Shown piece after piece: positions 17,748 through 25,929 of a stretch of 64,000 nt of DNA. Source of the stretch: Roseateles_B sp041905785. GTDB lineage: Bacteria > Pseudomonadota > Gammaproteobacteria > Burkholderiales > Burkholderiaceae_C. The DNA is taken from contig JAYRKJ010000012.1 of the NCBI GenBank assembly GCA_041905785.1, positions 62,001 through 126,000 of the forward strand, given 5' to 3'. The notes under the pieces were generated by a model. It saw nothing but the letters and a program-made list of their open reading frames with translations. It ran no database searches and had not been told where the DNA came from. Position 1 is the first letter of the stretch; every line of letters starts with the position of its first letter. The translations under genes were made by a program, and so were the position numbers.

Positions 17748-19055
17748 GTGAAGATCCTGATCAAGAACGGCCGCCTGGTGGATGCGGCCTCGGGCCTGGA
17801 CCGCGTGGGTGACCTGGCCATCGCCGCCGGCCGCATCGTGGCCCTGGGCGATGTCCCGGCGGACTTCGACGCGCAGCGCGTCATCGACGCCGCCGGACTC
17901 GTGGTGGCCCCTGGCCTCGTGGACCTCTGCGCGCGTCTGCGCGAGCCCGGCCATGAGCACGAGGGCATGCTGGAGAGCGAGCTCGCCGCCGCCGCGGCCG
18001 GTGGCGTGACCAGCCTTGTGTGCCCGCCCGATACCGACCCGGCGCTGGACGAGCCCGGCCTCGTCGAGATGCTCAAGTTCCGCGCCCGCAAGCTCAGCAT
18101 GTGCCGGCTCTTCCCCCTGGGTGCGCTGACCCGCGGGCTCAAGGGCGAGCAGCTGACCGAGATGGCCGAGCTCACCGAAGCCGGCTGCGTGGGCTTCTCG
18201 CAGGCCGAGGTGCCTCTGCAGAACACCCAGTTCCTGCAGCGCGCGCTGCAGTACGCCGCCACCTACGACTACACCGTCTGGCTGCATCCGCTGGATCCCT
18301 GGCTGTCCGGCGGCGTGGCCGCCAGCGGCGCGGTGGCGACGCGGCTGGGCCTGTCGGGCTTGCCGGTGACGGCCGAGACCATCGCCCTGCACACCATTTT
18401 CGAGCTGATGCGCGCCACCGGCGCCCGCGTGCACCTGTGCCGTCTTTCGAGCAGCGCCGGCGTGGCCCTGCTGCGCGCGGCCAAGCAGGAAGGCCTGCCG
18501 GTGACGGCCGACGTGTCCATCAATTCCCTGTGCCTGACCGACATCGACATCGGCTACTTCAACACCGCCATGCGCCTGACGCCGCCGCTGCGCCAGGGCC
18601 GTGACCGCCAGGCCCTGCGCGCCGCGCTGGCCGACGGCACGCTCGACGCGCTGGTGTCGGACCACATGCCCGTCGGCGCCGACGAAAAGAACGTGCCCTT
18701 TGCCGAGGCCACGCCCGGTGCCACCGGCCTGGAGCTGCTGCTGAGCGTGGCACTCAAGTGGGCCGAGGACGAGAAGCTGCCGCTGGCGCGCGCCCTGGCC
18801 GTGGTCAGCAGCGAGCCGGTGCGGGTGCTGGGCAATGCGCTGGGATCCCTGTCGGCCAGCGCCGGGCGGCTGGTGGAGGGCGGCGTGGCCGATCTGTGCC
18901 TCTTCGACCCCGGCGCCCGCTGGGCCGTGACGCCGGATCAGCTGGTGAGCCAGGGCAAGCACACGCCCTTCGCCTTCGAGATCAGCGGCTTCGAGCTGCC
19001 CGGCCGGGTCAAGGCCACCGTCGTGGCGGGCACCCTGGCCTACGAAGGCCGCTGA
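17748..19055 (+). CDS. pyrC': PyrC', non-catalytic dihydroorotase homologue
   Basis: 435 aa with a GTG start (GGAGAA at 17736 gives good spacing). The fold is dihydroorotase (amidohydrolase TIM barrel), but metal ligands are lost: the usual HxH after the first strand is replaced in GLVDLCARLREPG, the usual His pair is replaced in TADVSINSLCLTD, and only the SDHMP segment keeps a His. Such proteins (PyrC' or PyrX) act as structural subunits that activate PyrB, and a second active dihydroorotase must exist elsewhere. It follows pyrB by 14 bp. Confidence 0.92.
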   Translation: MKILIKNGRLVDAASGLDRVGDLAIAAGRIVALGDVPADFDAQRVIDAAGLVVAPGLVDLCARLREPGHEHEGMLESELAAAAAGGVTSLVCPPDTDPALDEPGLVEMLKFRARKLSMCRLFPLGALTRGLKGEQLTEMAELTEAGCVGFSQAEVPLQNTQFLQRALQYAATYDYTVWLHPLDPWLSGGVAASGAVATRLGLSGLPVTAETIALHTIFELMRATGARVHLCRLSSSAGVALLRAAKQEGLPVTADVSINSLCLTDIDIGYFNTAMRLTPPLRQGRDRQALRAALADGTLDALVSDHMPVGADEKNVPFAEATPGATGLELLLSVALKWAEDEKLPLARALAVVSSEPVRVLGNALGSLSASAGRLVEGGVADLCLFDPGARWAVTPDQLVSQGKHTPFAFEISGFELPGRVKATVVAGTLAYEGR

Positions 19056-19060
19056 GCGGC

Positions 19061-19792
19061 ATGCGCCCGCTGATCGGCATCTGGCGCCTGCTGCGGCTGG
19101 CGCTGCATGTGCTGCACGGCCTGGCCATCGTGCAGCTGCGCTTTGGCGCCTACACGCCGGCCCAGCGGCAGGCGCAGGTGCGCTGGTGGTCGGGCAAGCT
19201 GCTGCGCCTGCTGGACATTGCCTTCAGCAGCCAGGGCCAGGCCCGGCCGGGGGCCAAGCTGCTGGTGGCCAACCACGTGTCCTGGCTGGACATCGCGGCC
19301 ACGCATGCGCTGCTGCCCGAGGCGCGCTTCGTCTCCAAGGCCGATGTCAGGCACTGGCCGCTGGTCGGCACGCTGGTGACGGCGGTGGGCACGCTCTACA
19401 TCGAGCGGGCCTCCAAGCGCGACGCGCTGCGCGTGGTGCACCAGTGCGCCGAGGCGCTGCGGGCCGGCGACACCATCGCCTTCTTCCCCGAAGGCACGAC
19501 CGGCCCCGGCCCCGAGCTGCTGCCCTTTCACGCCAATCTGCTGCAGGCCGCCATCGCGACCGAGCTGCCGGTGCAGCCCATGGTGCTGCGCTGGCACGAG
19601 CCTGGGCAGCGCTTCAGCCGCAGCGCGCAGTTCATCGGCGACACGACGCTGCTGCAAAGCATCTGGCGTGTCGTCACCGCACGCGGCCTGGCCATCGAGC
19701 TGCAGATTCTCCCGGCCCTGGCGACGGCCCATGCGGACCGCCGCCTGCTGGCCGAGCACCTGCGCGAGTTGATCGCGGCCAAGCTCGGCTGA
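19061..19792 (+). CDS. 1-acyl-glycerol-3-phosphate acyltransferase (PlsC family)
   Basis: 243 aa from the ATG at 19061, 5 bp after pyrC'. The frame is open upstream but only overlaps pyrC', so the later start is used. Acyltransferase motifs: HX4D in NHVSWLD, FVSKADV, and FPEGTT. A hydrophobic N-terminal segment (LRLALHVLHGLAIVQL) would anchor it to the inner membrane. It acylates lysophosphatidic acid or a related lysolipid. It is the last gene of the pyrimidine operon, a common Burkholderiales arrangement. Confidence 0.9.
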   Translation: MRPLIGIWRLLRLALHVLHGLAIVQLRFGAYTPAQRQAQVRWWSGKLLRLLDIAFSSQGQARPGAKLLVANHVSWLDIAATHALLPEARFVSKADVRHWPLVGTLVTAVGTLYIERASKRDALRVVHQCAEALRAGDTIAFFPEGTTGPGPELLPFHANLLQAAIATELPVQPMVLRWHEPGQRFSRSAQFIGDTTLLQSIWRVVTARGLAIELQILPALATAHADRRLLAEHLRELIAAKLG

Positions 19793-19805
19793 GGCGCGGC
19801 AGGGC

Positions 19806-19811
19806 TACCAT
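19806..19811 (+). promoter_or_regulatory. Candidate -10 box of the AMP-phosphorylase-like gene, leaderless position
   Basis: TACCAT lies 6 nt before the ATG at 19818 and there is no ribosome site. It has the same geometry as the yqgE, tetR and BioC-like starts in this window. Confidence 0.4.
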
Positions 19812-19817
19812 CCAGAC

Positions 19818-21386
19818 ATGAGCGCCCAAGCCTCCCAACTCCAGATCCGCCGCGTCGGCATCGACACCTGGCGCGAGAACGTGGCCTACCTGCACCGCGG
19901 TTGCCCCGTGGTCCGGGCGGCGGGCTTCCAGGCCTTGTCCAAAGTCGAGATCCACGCCAACGGCCGCACCATCCAGGCCGTGCTGAACGTGGTGGACGAC
20001 GAGCGCATCGTCAGCACCTGCGAGCTGGGTGTCAGCGAAGAGGCCTTCGCGCGGCTGGGCGTGGACGAAGGGCATGTGGCCAGCATCGCGCATGCCGAGC
20101 CGCCCCATTCCATCGCGGCGCTGCACCGCAAGATCAACGGCGAGCGCCTGGGCCGCGAGGACCTGATGGGCATCATCCGGGACATCGCCGAGGCGCGCTA
20201 TTCCAAGATCGAGCTGGCGGCTTTCGTGGTGGCGACCAACCAGGTCGAACTGGACCGCGAGGAGGTGCTGCATCTCACCGAGGCCATGATCGCCGTGGGG
20301 CGACGCCTGGACTGGCACGCGCAGGTGGGCTCGGGGCCGGTGGTGGACAAGCACTGCATCGGCGGCATTCCGGGCAACCGCACCTCGATGCTGGTGGTGC
20401 CCATCGTCGCGGCGCACGGCATGCTGTGCCCCAAGACCAGCTCGCGCGCCATCACCTCGCCCGCCGGCACGGCCGACACCATGGAGGTGCTGGCCAACGT
20501 CGAGCTGCCCTTCGACCGCATGGTCAGCATCGTGCGGGACACCCATGCCTGCCTGGCCTGGGGCGGCACGGCCGATCTCTCGCCGGCGGACGACATCCTC
20601 ATCAGTGTCGAGCGGCCCCTGTCCATCGACTCGCCGGGTCAGATGGTCGCGTCCATCCTGTCCAAGAAGATTGCCGCGGGCTCCACGCACCTGGTGCTGG
20701 ACATCCCGGTGGGCGACAGCGCCAAGGTGCGCTCCATGGCCGAGGCCCACCGGCTCAAGAAGCTCTTCGAGTTCGTGGCCAGCCACCTGCGACTGGAGCT
20801 GGACGTGGTGATCAGCGACGGCCGCCAGCCCATCGGCCGCGGCATCGGCCCGGTGCTGGAGGCGCGTGACGTCATGCAGGTGCTGCGCGGCGACCCGGGC
20901 GCGCCGCACGACTTGCGCCAGAAGGCCCTGCGCCTGGCCGGTCGCATGATCGAGTTCGATCCCGATGTGCGTGGCGGCCAGGGCTACCAGATCGCCCGCG
21001 ACATCCTCGAGTCCGGCCGCGCCCTGGCCAAGATGGAAGCCATCATCGAGGCCCAGGGCCGCCGCGCCGAACCGCCGCCGCTGGGGGCGCTCAGCACCGA
21101 GATCCTGGCTCCGCAGGACGGCGTGGTGCTGGCCCTGGACAACCTGCGCATCGCCCGGATCGCCCGCCTGGCCGGCGCGCCCCAGGTGCCCGGCGCAGGC
21201 CTGGACCTGCTGAAGAAGGTGGGCGATGCGGTGCAGGCCGGCGAGCCGCTGTACCGAATCCACGCCCAGTACCCCACCGACCTGCAGTTCGCCCGCGAGC
21301 TGGCCGGCCGCGACAGCGGCTGCCGCCTGGGCACGCCGGCGGACTGGGCCGAGCTCTCGCATGCCGCGAGCTTTTTCTCCATCTGA
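19818..21386 (+). CDS. AMP phosphorylase-like / thymidine phosphorylase family protein
   Basis: 522 aa, longer than DeoA of E. coli (about 440) because of an extra N-terminal domain of about 90 residues. That is the build of the archaeal AMP phosphorylase branch. Motifs: KHCIGGIPGNRTSMLVVPIV and KTSSRAITSPAGTADTMEVL (phosphate and nucleoside binding). The family splits a nucleoside or NMP with phosphate into base plus (5-phospho)ribose 1-phosphate. It is followed after 13 bp by a PRPP-synthase-like gene, which supports a nucleotide-sugar salvage role. Which substrate it prefers cannot be read here. Confidence 0.85.
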   Translation: MSAQASQLQIRRVGIDTWRENVAYLHRGCPVVRAAGFQALSKVEIHANGRTIQAVLNVVDDERIVSTCELGVSEEAFARLGVDEGHVASIAHAEPPHSIAALHRKINGERLGREDLMGIIRDIAEARYSKIELAAFVVATNQVELDREEVLHLTEAMIAVGRRLDWHAQVGSGPVVDKHCIGGIPGNRTSMLVVPIVAAHGMLCPKTSSRAITSPAGTADTMEVLANVELPFDRMVSIVRDTHACLAWGGTADLSPADDILISVERPLSIDSPGQMVASILSKKIAAGSTHLVLDIPVGDSAKVRSMAEAHRLKKLFEFVASHLRLELDVVISDGRQPIGRGIGPVLEARDVMQVLRGDPGAPHDLRQKALRLAGRMIEFDPDVRGGQGYQIARDILESGRALAKMEAIIEAQGRRAEPPPLGALSTEILAPQDGVVLALDNLRIARIARLAGAPQVPGAGLDLLKKVGDAVQAGEPLYRIHAQYPTDLQFARELAGRDSGCRLGTPADWAELSHAASFFSI

Positions 21387-21399
21387 CCGTTCCTGATTC

Positions 21400-22290
21400 A
21401 TGGCTCAAGACCTGACCCTGCTGCTGGCCTTCGAGGACGAAGCGCCGCTGGCCCGTGAACTGGCCGAGGCCCTGGGCCTTCGCCTGGACTTCATCCGCCG
21501 CCACCGCTTCCCTGATGGCGAGCTGCGCCTGGTCCTGCCCAAGCCGCTGCCGGAACGGGTGATCCTGCTGCGCGGCCTGCAGCAGCCCAACGAGAAGATG
21601 GTGGAGCTGCTCATCGCGGCCCCCGCCGCGCGCGAGCTGGGCGCGCGCCGGCTGCTGCTGGTCTCGCCCTACCTGGCCTATATGCGCCAGGACATGGAGT
21701 TCACGCCCGGCGAGGCCGTCAGCCAGCGCCATGTGGCGCGCTGGCTGGCGCAGCTCTTCGACCAGGTCATCACGCTGGACCCGCACCTGCACCGCATCGC
21801 CAGCCTGGACGAGGTGATGCCGCCCGGCGTGGGCGTGGCCCTCTCCGTGGCGCCGGTGCTGGGGGCCTGGATCGCGCAGCACGTGCCGGGCGCCCTGCTG
21901 ATCGGGCCGGACGAGGAGTCGGGCCAGTGGGTCAAGGAAGCCGCCCTGGCCGGCGGCCTGGACCATGCCGTCGGCCGCAAGCTGCGCGAGGGCGATCACC
22001 AGGTCCGACTGGCCTTGCCCGAGGTCGAGGTCAAGGGGCGTGCGGTGGTGCTGCTGGACGACATGGCCTCGACCGGCCGCACCCTGATCGGCGCCGCCGA
22101 ACAGCTGCTGGCGCGCGGCGCCGCCTCGGTGGACGTGGCGGTGACGCATGCCCTCTTCAACGGTGACGCGCTGCCGGCGCTGAAGGTCGCGGGCGTTCGC
22201 CATGTCTGGAGCAGCAATGCCGTGCCGCATGAGAGCAACGCGGTCAGTGTCGTGCCGCTGATCGCCGAGGCCGTCCGCGCGCTCGGCTGA
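21400..22290 (+). CDS. Ribose-phosphate pyrophosphokinase-like protein
   Basis: 296 aa. Two tandem phosphoribosyltransferase-type domains as in PRPP synthase: FPDGELRLVLP, SPYLAYMRQDMEF, ITLDPHLHRI, and the PRPP loop VVLLDDMASTGRTL. It differs from the housekeeping Prs (about 315 aa) and is paired with the phosphorylase gene just upstream, so it is probably a specialised second copy working on the ribose phosphate made by its neighbour. Convergent with hyi, 9 bp apart. Confidence 0.85.
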   Translation: MAQDLTLLLAFEDEAPLARELAEALGLRLDFIRRHRFPDGELRLVLPKPLPERVILLRGLQQPNEKMVELLIAAPAARELGARRLLLVSPYLAYMRQDMEFTPGEAVSQRHVARWLAQLFDQVITLDPHLHRIASLDEVMPPGVGVALSVAPVLGAWIAQHVPGALLIGPDEESGQWVKEAALAGGLDHAVGRKLREGDHQVRLALPEVEVKGRAVVLLDDMASTGRTLIGAAEQLLARGAASVDVAVTHALFNGDALPALKVAGVRHVWSSNAVPHESNAVSVVPLIAEAVRALG

Positions 22291-22299
22291 GAGGCTGGC

Positions 22300-23088
22300 T
22301 CAGCGCTTGAGCCAGCGGCGGGCCCAAGCCAGGCCTTCGCGGGTGCCGGCGGCGGGGCGGTATTCGCAGCCGACGTGGCCGGTGTAGCCCCAGTCGTCCA
22401 GGGCCTGGAGCAGGGTTTCGACGCGCAGTTCGCCGCTGTCGGGCTCGTGGCGGTCGGGGGCGCCGGCGATTTGCACATGGCCCAGGCGGCCGCGCTCGAA
22501 GGCCAGGCGCAGCTTGTTGAGCACCTCGCCTTCGCTGCGCTGGCAATGGTAGGCGTCGAACTGCAGCAGCACGCGCTCGTCGTTCAGCAGGTCCAGCAGC
22601 GCATGGGCCTGTGTCTGGCCATGTAGCAAATAACCAGGCATGTCCAGCGGGTTGATGGGTTCGATGCACAGGCGCACCGGTTCGTCACCCACTTGTTCCG
22701 CCGCCCAGCGCAACTGCTCCAGGTAGCACGCCTGCGCGGCTTCGATGGAGGTGGACGGTGCCGGGACGCCGGCCATCACGTGCAAGCGCCGCGTGCCGGT
22801 GCGGTGGGCGTAGTCCAGGGCCTGGAGCAGTCCGCTACGAAACGCCTCGCGGCGCTCGGGCAGGCAGGCCAGGCCGCGATCGCCCGCGGCCCAGTCGCCG
22901 GCGGGTGCATTGAACAGGGCCAGCCCCAGGTCCAGGTCTTGCAACCGCGCGGCCAGCGCCGCCGCAGGCTCGGCGTAGGGGAAGAGGATCTCGCAGGCCC
23001 TGAAGCCGTCCGCGCGCGCGGCGGCCCAGCGGTCTTGTGCAGGCAGCTCCTGATAGAGGAAGCTGAGGTTGGCGGCAAGTGCGGGCAT
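22300..23088 (-). CDS. hyi: Hydroxypyruvate isomerase / sugar-phosphate isomerase-like TIM barrel
   Basis: 262 aa. AP-endonuclease-2-type TIM barrel with the Hyi pattern: ANLSFLYQELP at the start, LCIEPINPLDMPGYLL (catalytic Glu), LQFDAYHCQRSEG, HVQIAGAPDRHEPDSGEL and GCEYRPAAGT (second catalytic Glu). It converts hydroxypyruvate to tartronate semialdehyde in glyoxylate use. It stands alone, without gcl or glxR nearby. Confidence 0.88.
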   Translation of the reverse strand: MPALAANLSFLYQELPAQDRWAAARADGFRACEILFPYAEPAAALAARLQDLDLGLALFNAPAGDWAAGDRGLACLPERREAFRSGLLQALDYAHRTGTRRLHVMAGVPAPSTSIEAAQACYLEQLRWAAEQVGDEPVRLCIEPINPLDMPGYLLHGQTQAHALLDLLNDERVLLQFDAYHCQRSEGEVLNKLRLAFERGRLGHVQIAGAPDRHEPDSGELRVETLLQALDDWGYTGHVGCEYRPAAGTREGLAWARRWLKR

Positions 23089-23162
23089 GGGTGGTGCTCA
23101 GAGCGGGCAGGCCACCGCTGCGGTGCCCTCAGATCTTGCGCCGACCCCGCTAGCCGCGGCAA

Positions 23163-23191
23163 TGAAAAAGGCGAGCAGTTCGCTCGCCTTT
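23163..23191 (-). terminator. Rho-independent terminator of gpmA
   Basis: A 10-bp perfect stem (AAAGGCGAGC / GCTCGCCTTT, 23167-23176 and 23182-23191) with a 5-nt loop. Read on the minus strand it is followed by a run of T, so it ends gpmA transcription just after the gene. Confidence 0.85.
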
Positions 23192-23239
23192 GCTTGCCGG
23201 ATGGGCATCGCCGGGCCTAACGGGGCCGAAACCGCGGGG

Positions 23240-23983
23240 TCAGGCCTTGCCCTGGCTGGCCACCGCAGCCGCGGCCTTGGCCGCCGCCTCGGCGTCGCCC
23301 AGGTAATAGCGCTTGAGGGGCTTGAGATCGGCGCCCAGCTCGTAGACCAGCGGGATGCCATTGGGGATGTTCACGCCCACGATGGCGTCGTCGGCGATGT
23401 CGTCCAGGTACTTGACCAGGGCGCGGATGCTGTTGCCGTGTGCCGCAATCACCACACGCTTGCCCGCCTTGATCGCCGGTGCGATGCTGTCGTTCCAGAC
23501 GGGCAGCACGCGGGCCACGGTGTCCTTCAGGCATTCCGTGAGGGGCACTTCCTCGGGCTTGAGCCGGGCATAGCGCACATCGCCGCGCTCGCTGCGGGGG
23601 TCGTTCGGCTCCAGCGGCGGCGGCGGGGTGTCGTAGCTGCGGCGCCAGACCAGCACCTGCTCGTCGCCGTATTGCTTGGCCATGTCGGCCTTGTTGAGAC
23701 CTTGCAGCGCGCCGTAGTGGCGCTCATTGAGGCGCCAACTGTGGACAACAGGCAACCAAGTTCGATCCATTTGATCCAGACAATGCCAAAGCGTCCAAAC
23801 TGCACGCTTGAGCACGGACGTGTAAGCCACGTCGAAGTCCAGCCCGGCATCCTTGATCAAACGGCCGGCCTGTTTGGCCTGTTCCACACCGGTGGGGGTC
23901 AGGTCAACGTCGGTCCAACCGGTGAAGCGGTTTTCCAGATTCCAGGTGGATTCACCATGGCGGATGAGAACGAGCTTGTACAT
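23240..23983 (-). CDS. gpmA: 2,3-bisphosphoglycerate-dependent phosphoglycerate mutase
   Basis: 247 aa. Phosphohistidine motif LIRHGESTWN near the N-terminus, FTGWTDVDLTPTG, RHYGALQGLNKAD, and the second catalytic His in VIAAHGNSIRAL. It interconverts 3- and 2-phosphoglycerate in glycolysis. A strong terminator follows at 23163-23191. Confidence 0.96.
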   Translation of the reverse strand: MYKLVLIRHGESTWNLENRFTGWTDVDLTPTGVEQAKQAGRLIKDAGLDFDVAYTSVLKRAVWTLWHCLDQMDRTWLPVVHSWRLNERHYGALQGLNKADMAKQYGDEQVLVWRRSYDTPPPPLEPNDPRSERGDVRYARLKPEEVPLTECLKDTVARVLPVWNDSIAPAIKAGKRVVIAAHGNSIRALVKYLDDIADDAIVGVNIPNGIPLVYELGADLKPLKRYYLGDAEAAAKAAAAVASQGKA

Positions 23984-24198
23984 GGGCTTTTCGGTTCCGT
24001 GAAAGGGCGGCAGGCTGCTTGGCGCTGGCGACAGGCCAGTGCGGCGGTTGGCGGCGCGGCCCGGATTCTATCGAGCCCTGTCCAGACCGGGACTTTCCTA
24101 AAGATCGCGGCAGGCTTGCCGAAAGCCAAGGACATCCCTCATGCGGCCCGTCCTTTGCTGGACCGGCCGTTTTTAGTTTCAAACCAAAGGAGACCTTG

Positions 24199-25428
24199 AT
24201 GATGGCTTTGCAATCACGTCGACTGGCGCCCTTGGCGCTGGCTGCGCTGGCCGCCACGGCCCAGGCGCAGTCGGACGCCAATTCCATGTTCAGCTTCTCG
24301 GGCTTTGGCACCATAGGCATGGTCAAGACCAGCACCGACGACGCGGATTTCGTCATCTCCGGTCAGCCCAGCGGTGCGACGAAGAAGTGGAGCGGCGATG
24401 TCGACACCAAGCTCGGCGTGCAGCTGGGTGCCAAGTTCAGCACCATGTTCTCGGCCACGGTCCAGGTGATGAGCAAGCACAACGGCGACGGAAACTACAA
24501 GCCTGAGTTCGAGTGGGCCTTTGCCAAGGCGCAGTTCAATCCTTCGCTGAGCGTGCGCGTGGGGCGCATGGGCGGTCCCTTTTTTGCTGTCTCCGATTTC
24601 CGGGACGTCGGTTACGCCAACACCTGGCTGCGTCCGCCGCAGGATGTCTACGGGCAGGTGCCCGTCAGCCACTTCGACGGAGCTGACCTCAGCTACCAGA
24701 CGGCAGTGGGCAGCGCCACGGTCAACCTGCAGCTCTATGGTGGGCAGGCTTCCGCAGTCTTCGAAGGGGTGGACGTCCACATGAAGAGCATGGCGGGCTT
24801 CAACGCCACCGCGGAACTGGACGGCGGCTTCACGCTGCGTCTGGGTCATGTGCAGGGCAAGCTGACGGTAGACAGCGCCACCCTGGCCGGTCTGGTGACC
24901 CTGCTTCGTGCGACGCCTTTCGCTGCTGTGGGCGATCAGCTCGCCGCCGTGAGCAAGAAGGCGAGCTTCACGGGCCTGGGCCTGGCCTGGGACCAGGGCG
25001 ACTGGCTGGCCAACGCCGAGTACACGATGCGGCGTACCGACAGCTATGTGCCAGACACCGACGGCTGGTATCTGACGGTGGGGCACCGCTTCGGCAAGTT
25101 CACGCCCTATGTGACGGTGTCCGAGCTCAAGCAGAAGGACAACAACGTCAACAACGTGATCCCGGCTGGCGTGAAGATCCCGTCGCCACCGGCGCCTTTC
25201 CCGATAGCGGACCTGAAAGCGGTGGTCGACAAGACGCTCTATGACCAGAGCAACCAGCAAAAGACAGTGGCCTTGGGGCTGCGTTGGGATGCCTACCGCA
25301 ATGTGGCGGTGAAGGCCCAATACGAGCGCATCACTCCGAACGGCCCGGGTCTGTTCACCAGCCCGCAGCCCGGCTTTGGGTCCAGCAAGGTCAACGCCTA
25401 CAGCCTGGCTGTGGACTTCGTCTTCTGA
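24199..25428 (+). CDS. Outer-membrane porin-like beta-barrel protein
   Basis: 409 aa from ATG 24199, chosen because AAAGGAGA precedes it and a signal peptide follows (RRLAPLALAALAATAQA, cleavage before QSD). The mature protein is made of alternating amphipathic beta strands (for example FSFSGFGTIGMVKT and TLRLGHVQGKL) and ends in Phe (SLAVDFVF), the usual terminal signal for barrel insertion. It forms a unit with the PstS-like and chemoreceptor genes, with a 9-bp gap to the first. The solute is unknown. Confidence 0.82.
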   Translation: MMALQSRRLAPLALAALAATAQAQSDANSMFSFSGFGTIGMVKTSTDDADFVISGQPSGATKKWSGDVDTKLGVQLGAKFSTMFSATVQVMSKHNGDGNYKPEFEWAFAKAQFNPSLSVRVGRMGGPFFAVSDFRDVGYANTWLRPPQDVYGQVPVSHFDGADLSYQTAVGSATVNLQLYGGQASAVFEGVDVHMKSMAGFNATAELDGGFTLRLGHVQGKLTVDSATLAGLVTLLRATPFAAVGDQLAAVSKKASFTGLGLAWDQGDWLANAEYTMRRTDSYVPDTDGWYLTVGHRFGKFTPYVTVSELKQKDNNVNNVIPAGVKIPSPPAPFPIADLKAVVDKTLYDQSNQQKTVALGLRWDAYRNVAVKAQYERITPNGPGLFTSPQPGFGSSKVNAYSLAVDFVF

Positions 25429-25437
25429 GGAGGCTAC

Positions 25438-25872
25438 ATGCGACTGATCAATCAAATCGCCTCTCGCGCCCTGTGTCTTGCCGCCTTGCTGCTGGCCGGC
25501 GCCGTTCAGGCCCAGGTCGCCGTGGTGGTGAACCCCAAGAGCCCGACCGCCAGCATGACGGCCGAACAGGTGGCCAACATCTTCCTGGGCAAGAGCAGCA
25601 CCCTGCCCAGCGGTGCTGCGGCAGCCCCCGTGGACCAGCCCGAAAGCGCGGCCATCCGCGAGACCTTCTACACCAAGGTCACCGGCAAGAGCGGCGCCCA
25701 GGTCAAGGCCGCCTGGTCGCGCCTGGTCTTCTCCGGCAAGGCCACGCCGCCCAAGGAAGTGGGCAGTTCTGCCGAAGTGAAGAAGTTCGTGGCGGGCAAC
25801 CCCGATGGCATCGGTTATATCGAGAAGTCGGCCGTCGACGGCAGCGTCAAGGTGGTGCTGACCGTCGATTGA
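25438..25872 (+). CDS. Small PstS-like phosphate-binding-type periplasmic protein
   Basis: 144 aa. Signal peptide ALCLAALLLAGAVQA, then a single short lobe resembling the start of PBP-like PstS proteins (VVVNPKSPTASMTAEQVANI, FLGKSSTLPSG, GYIEKSAVD). It is about half the length of a true two-lobe PstS, so it is unlikely to feed an ABC transporter; none is encoded nearby. It lies between a porin and a chemoreceptor, so it may deliver ligand information to the receptor. That is inference from context. Confidence 0.78.
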   Translation: MRLINQIASRALCLAALLLAGAVQAQVAVVVNPKSPTASMTAEQVANIFLGKSSTLPSGAAAAPVDQPESAAIRETFYTKVTGKSGAQVKAAWSRLVFSGKATPPKEVGSSAEVKKFVAGNPDGIGYIEKSAVDGSVKVVLTVD

Positions 25873-25886
25873 GCCCGTGAGAAAGA

Positions 25887-25912
25887 CCGGGCGAGGCTGG
25901 CGCTTCGCCCGG
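25887..25912 (+). other. Intergenic hairpin before the chemoreceptor gene
   Basis: An 8-bp stem CCGGGCGA / TCGCCCGG with a 10-nt loop lies between the PstS-like and chemoreceptor genes. No T-run follows, so it is not a standard terminator. It may stabilise or partly separate the upstream mRNA. Confidence 0.4.
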
Positions 25913-25929
25913 CGACCAAGGAGTTGGAC

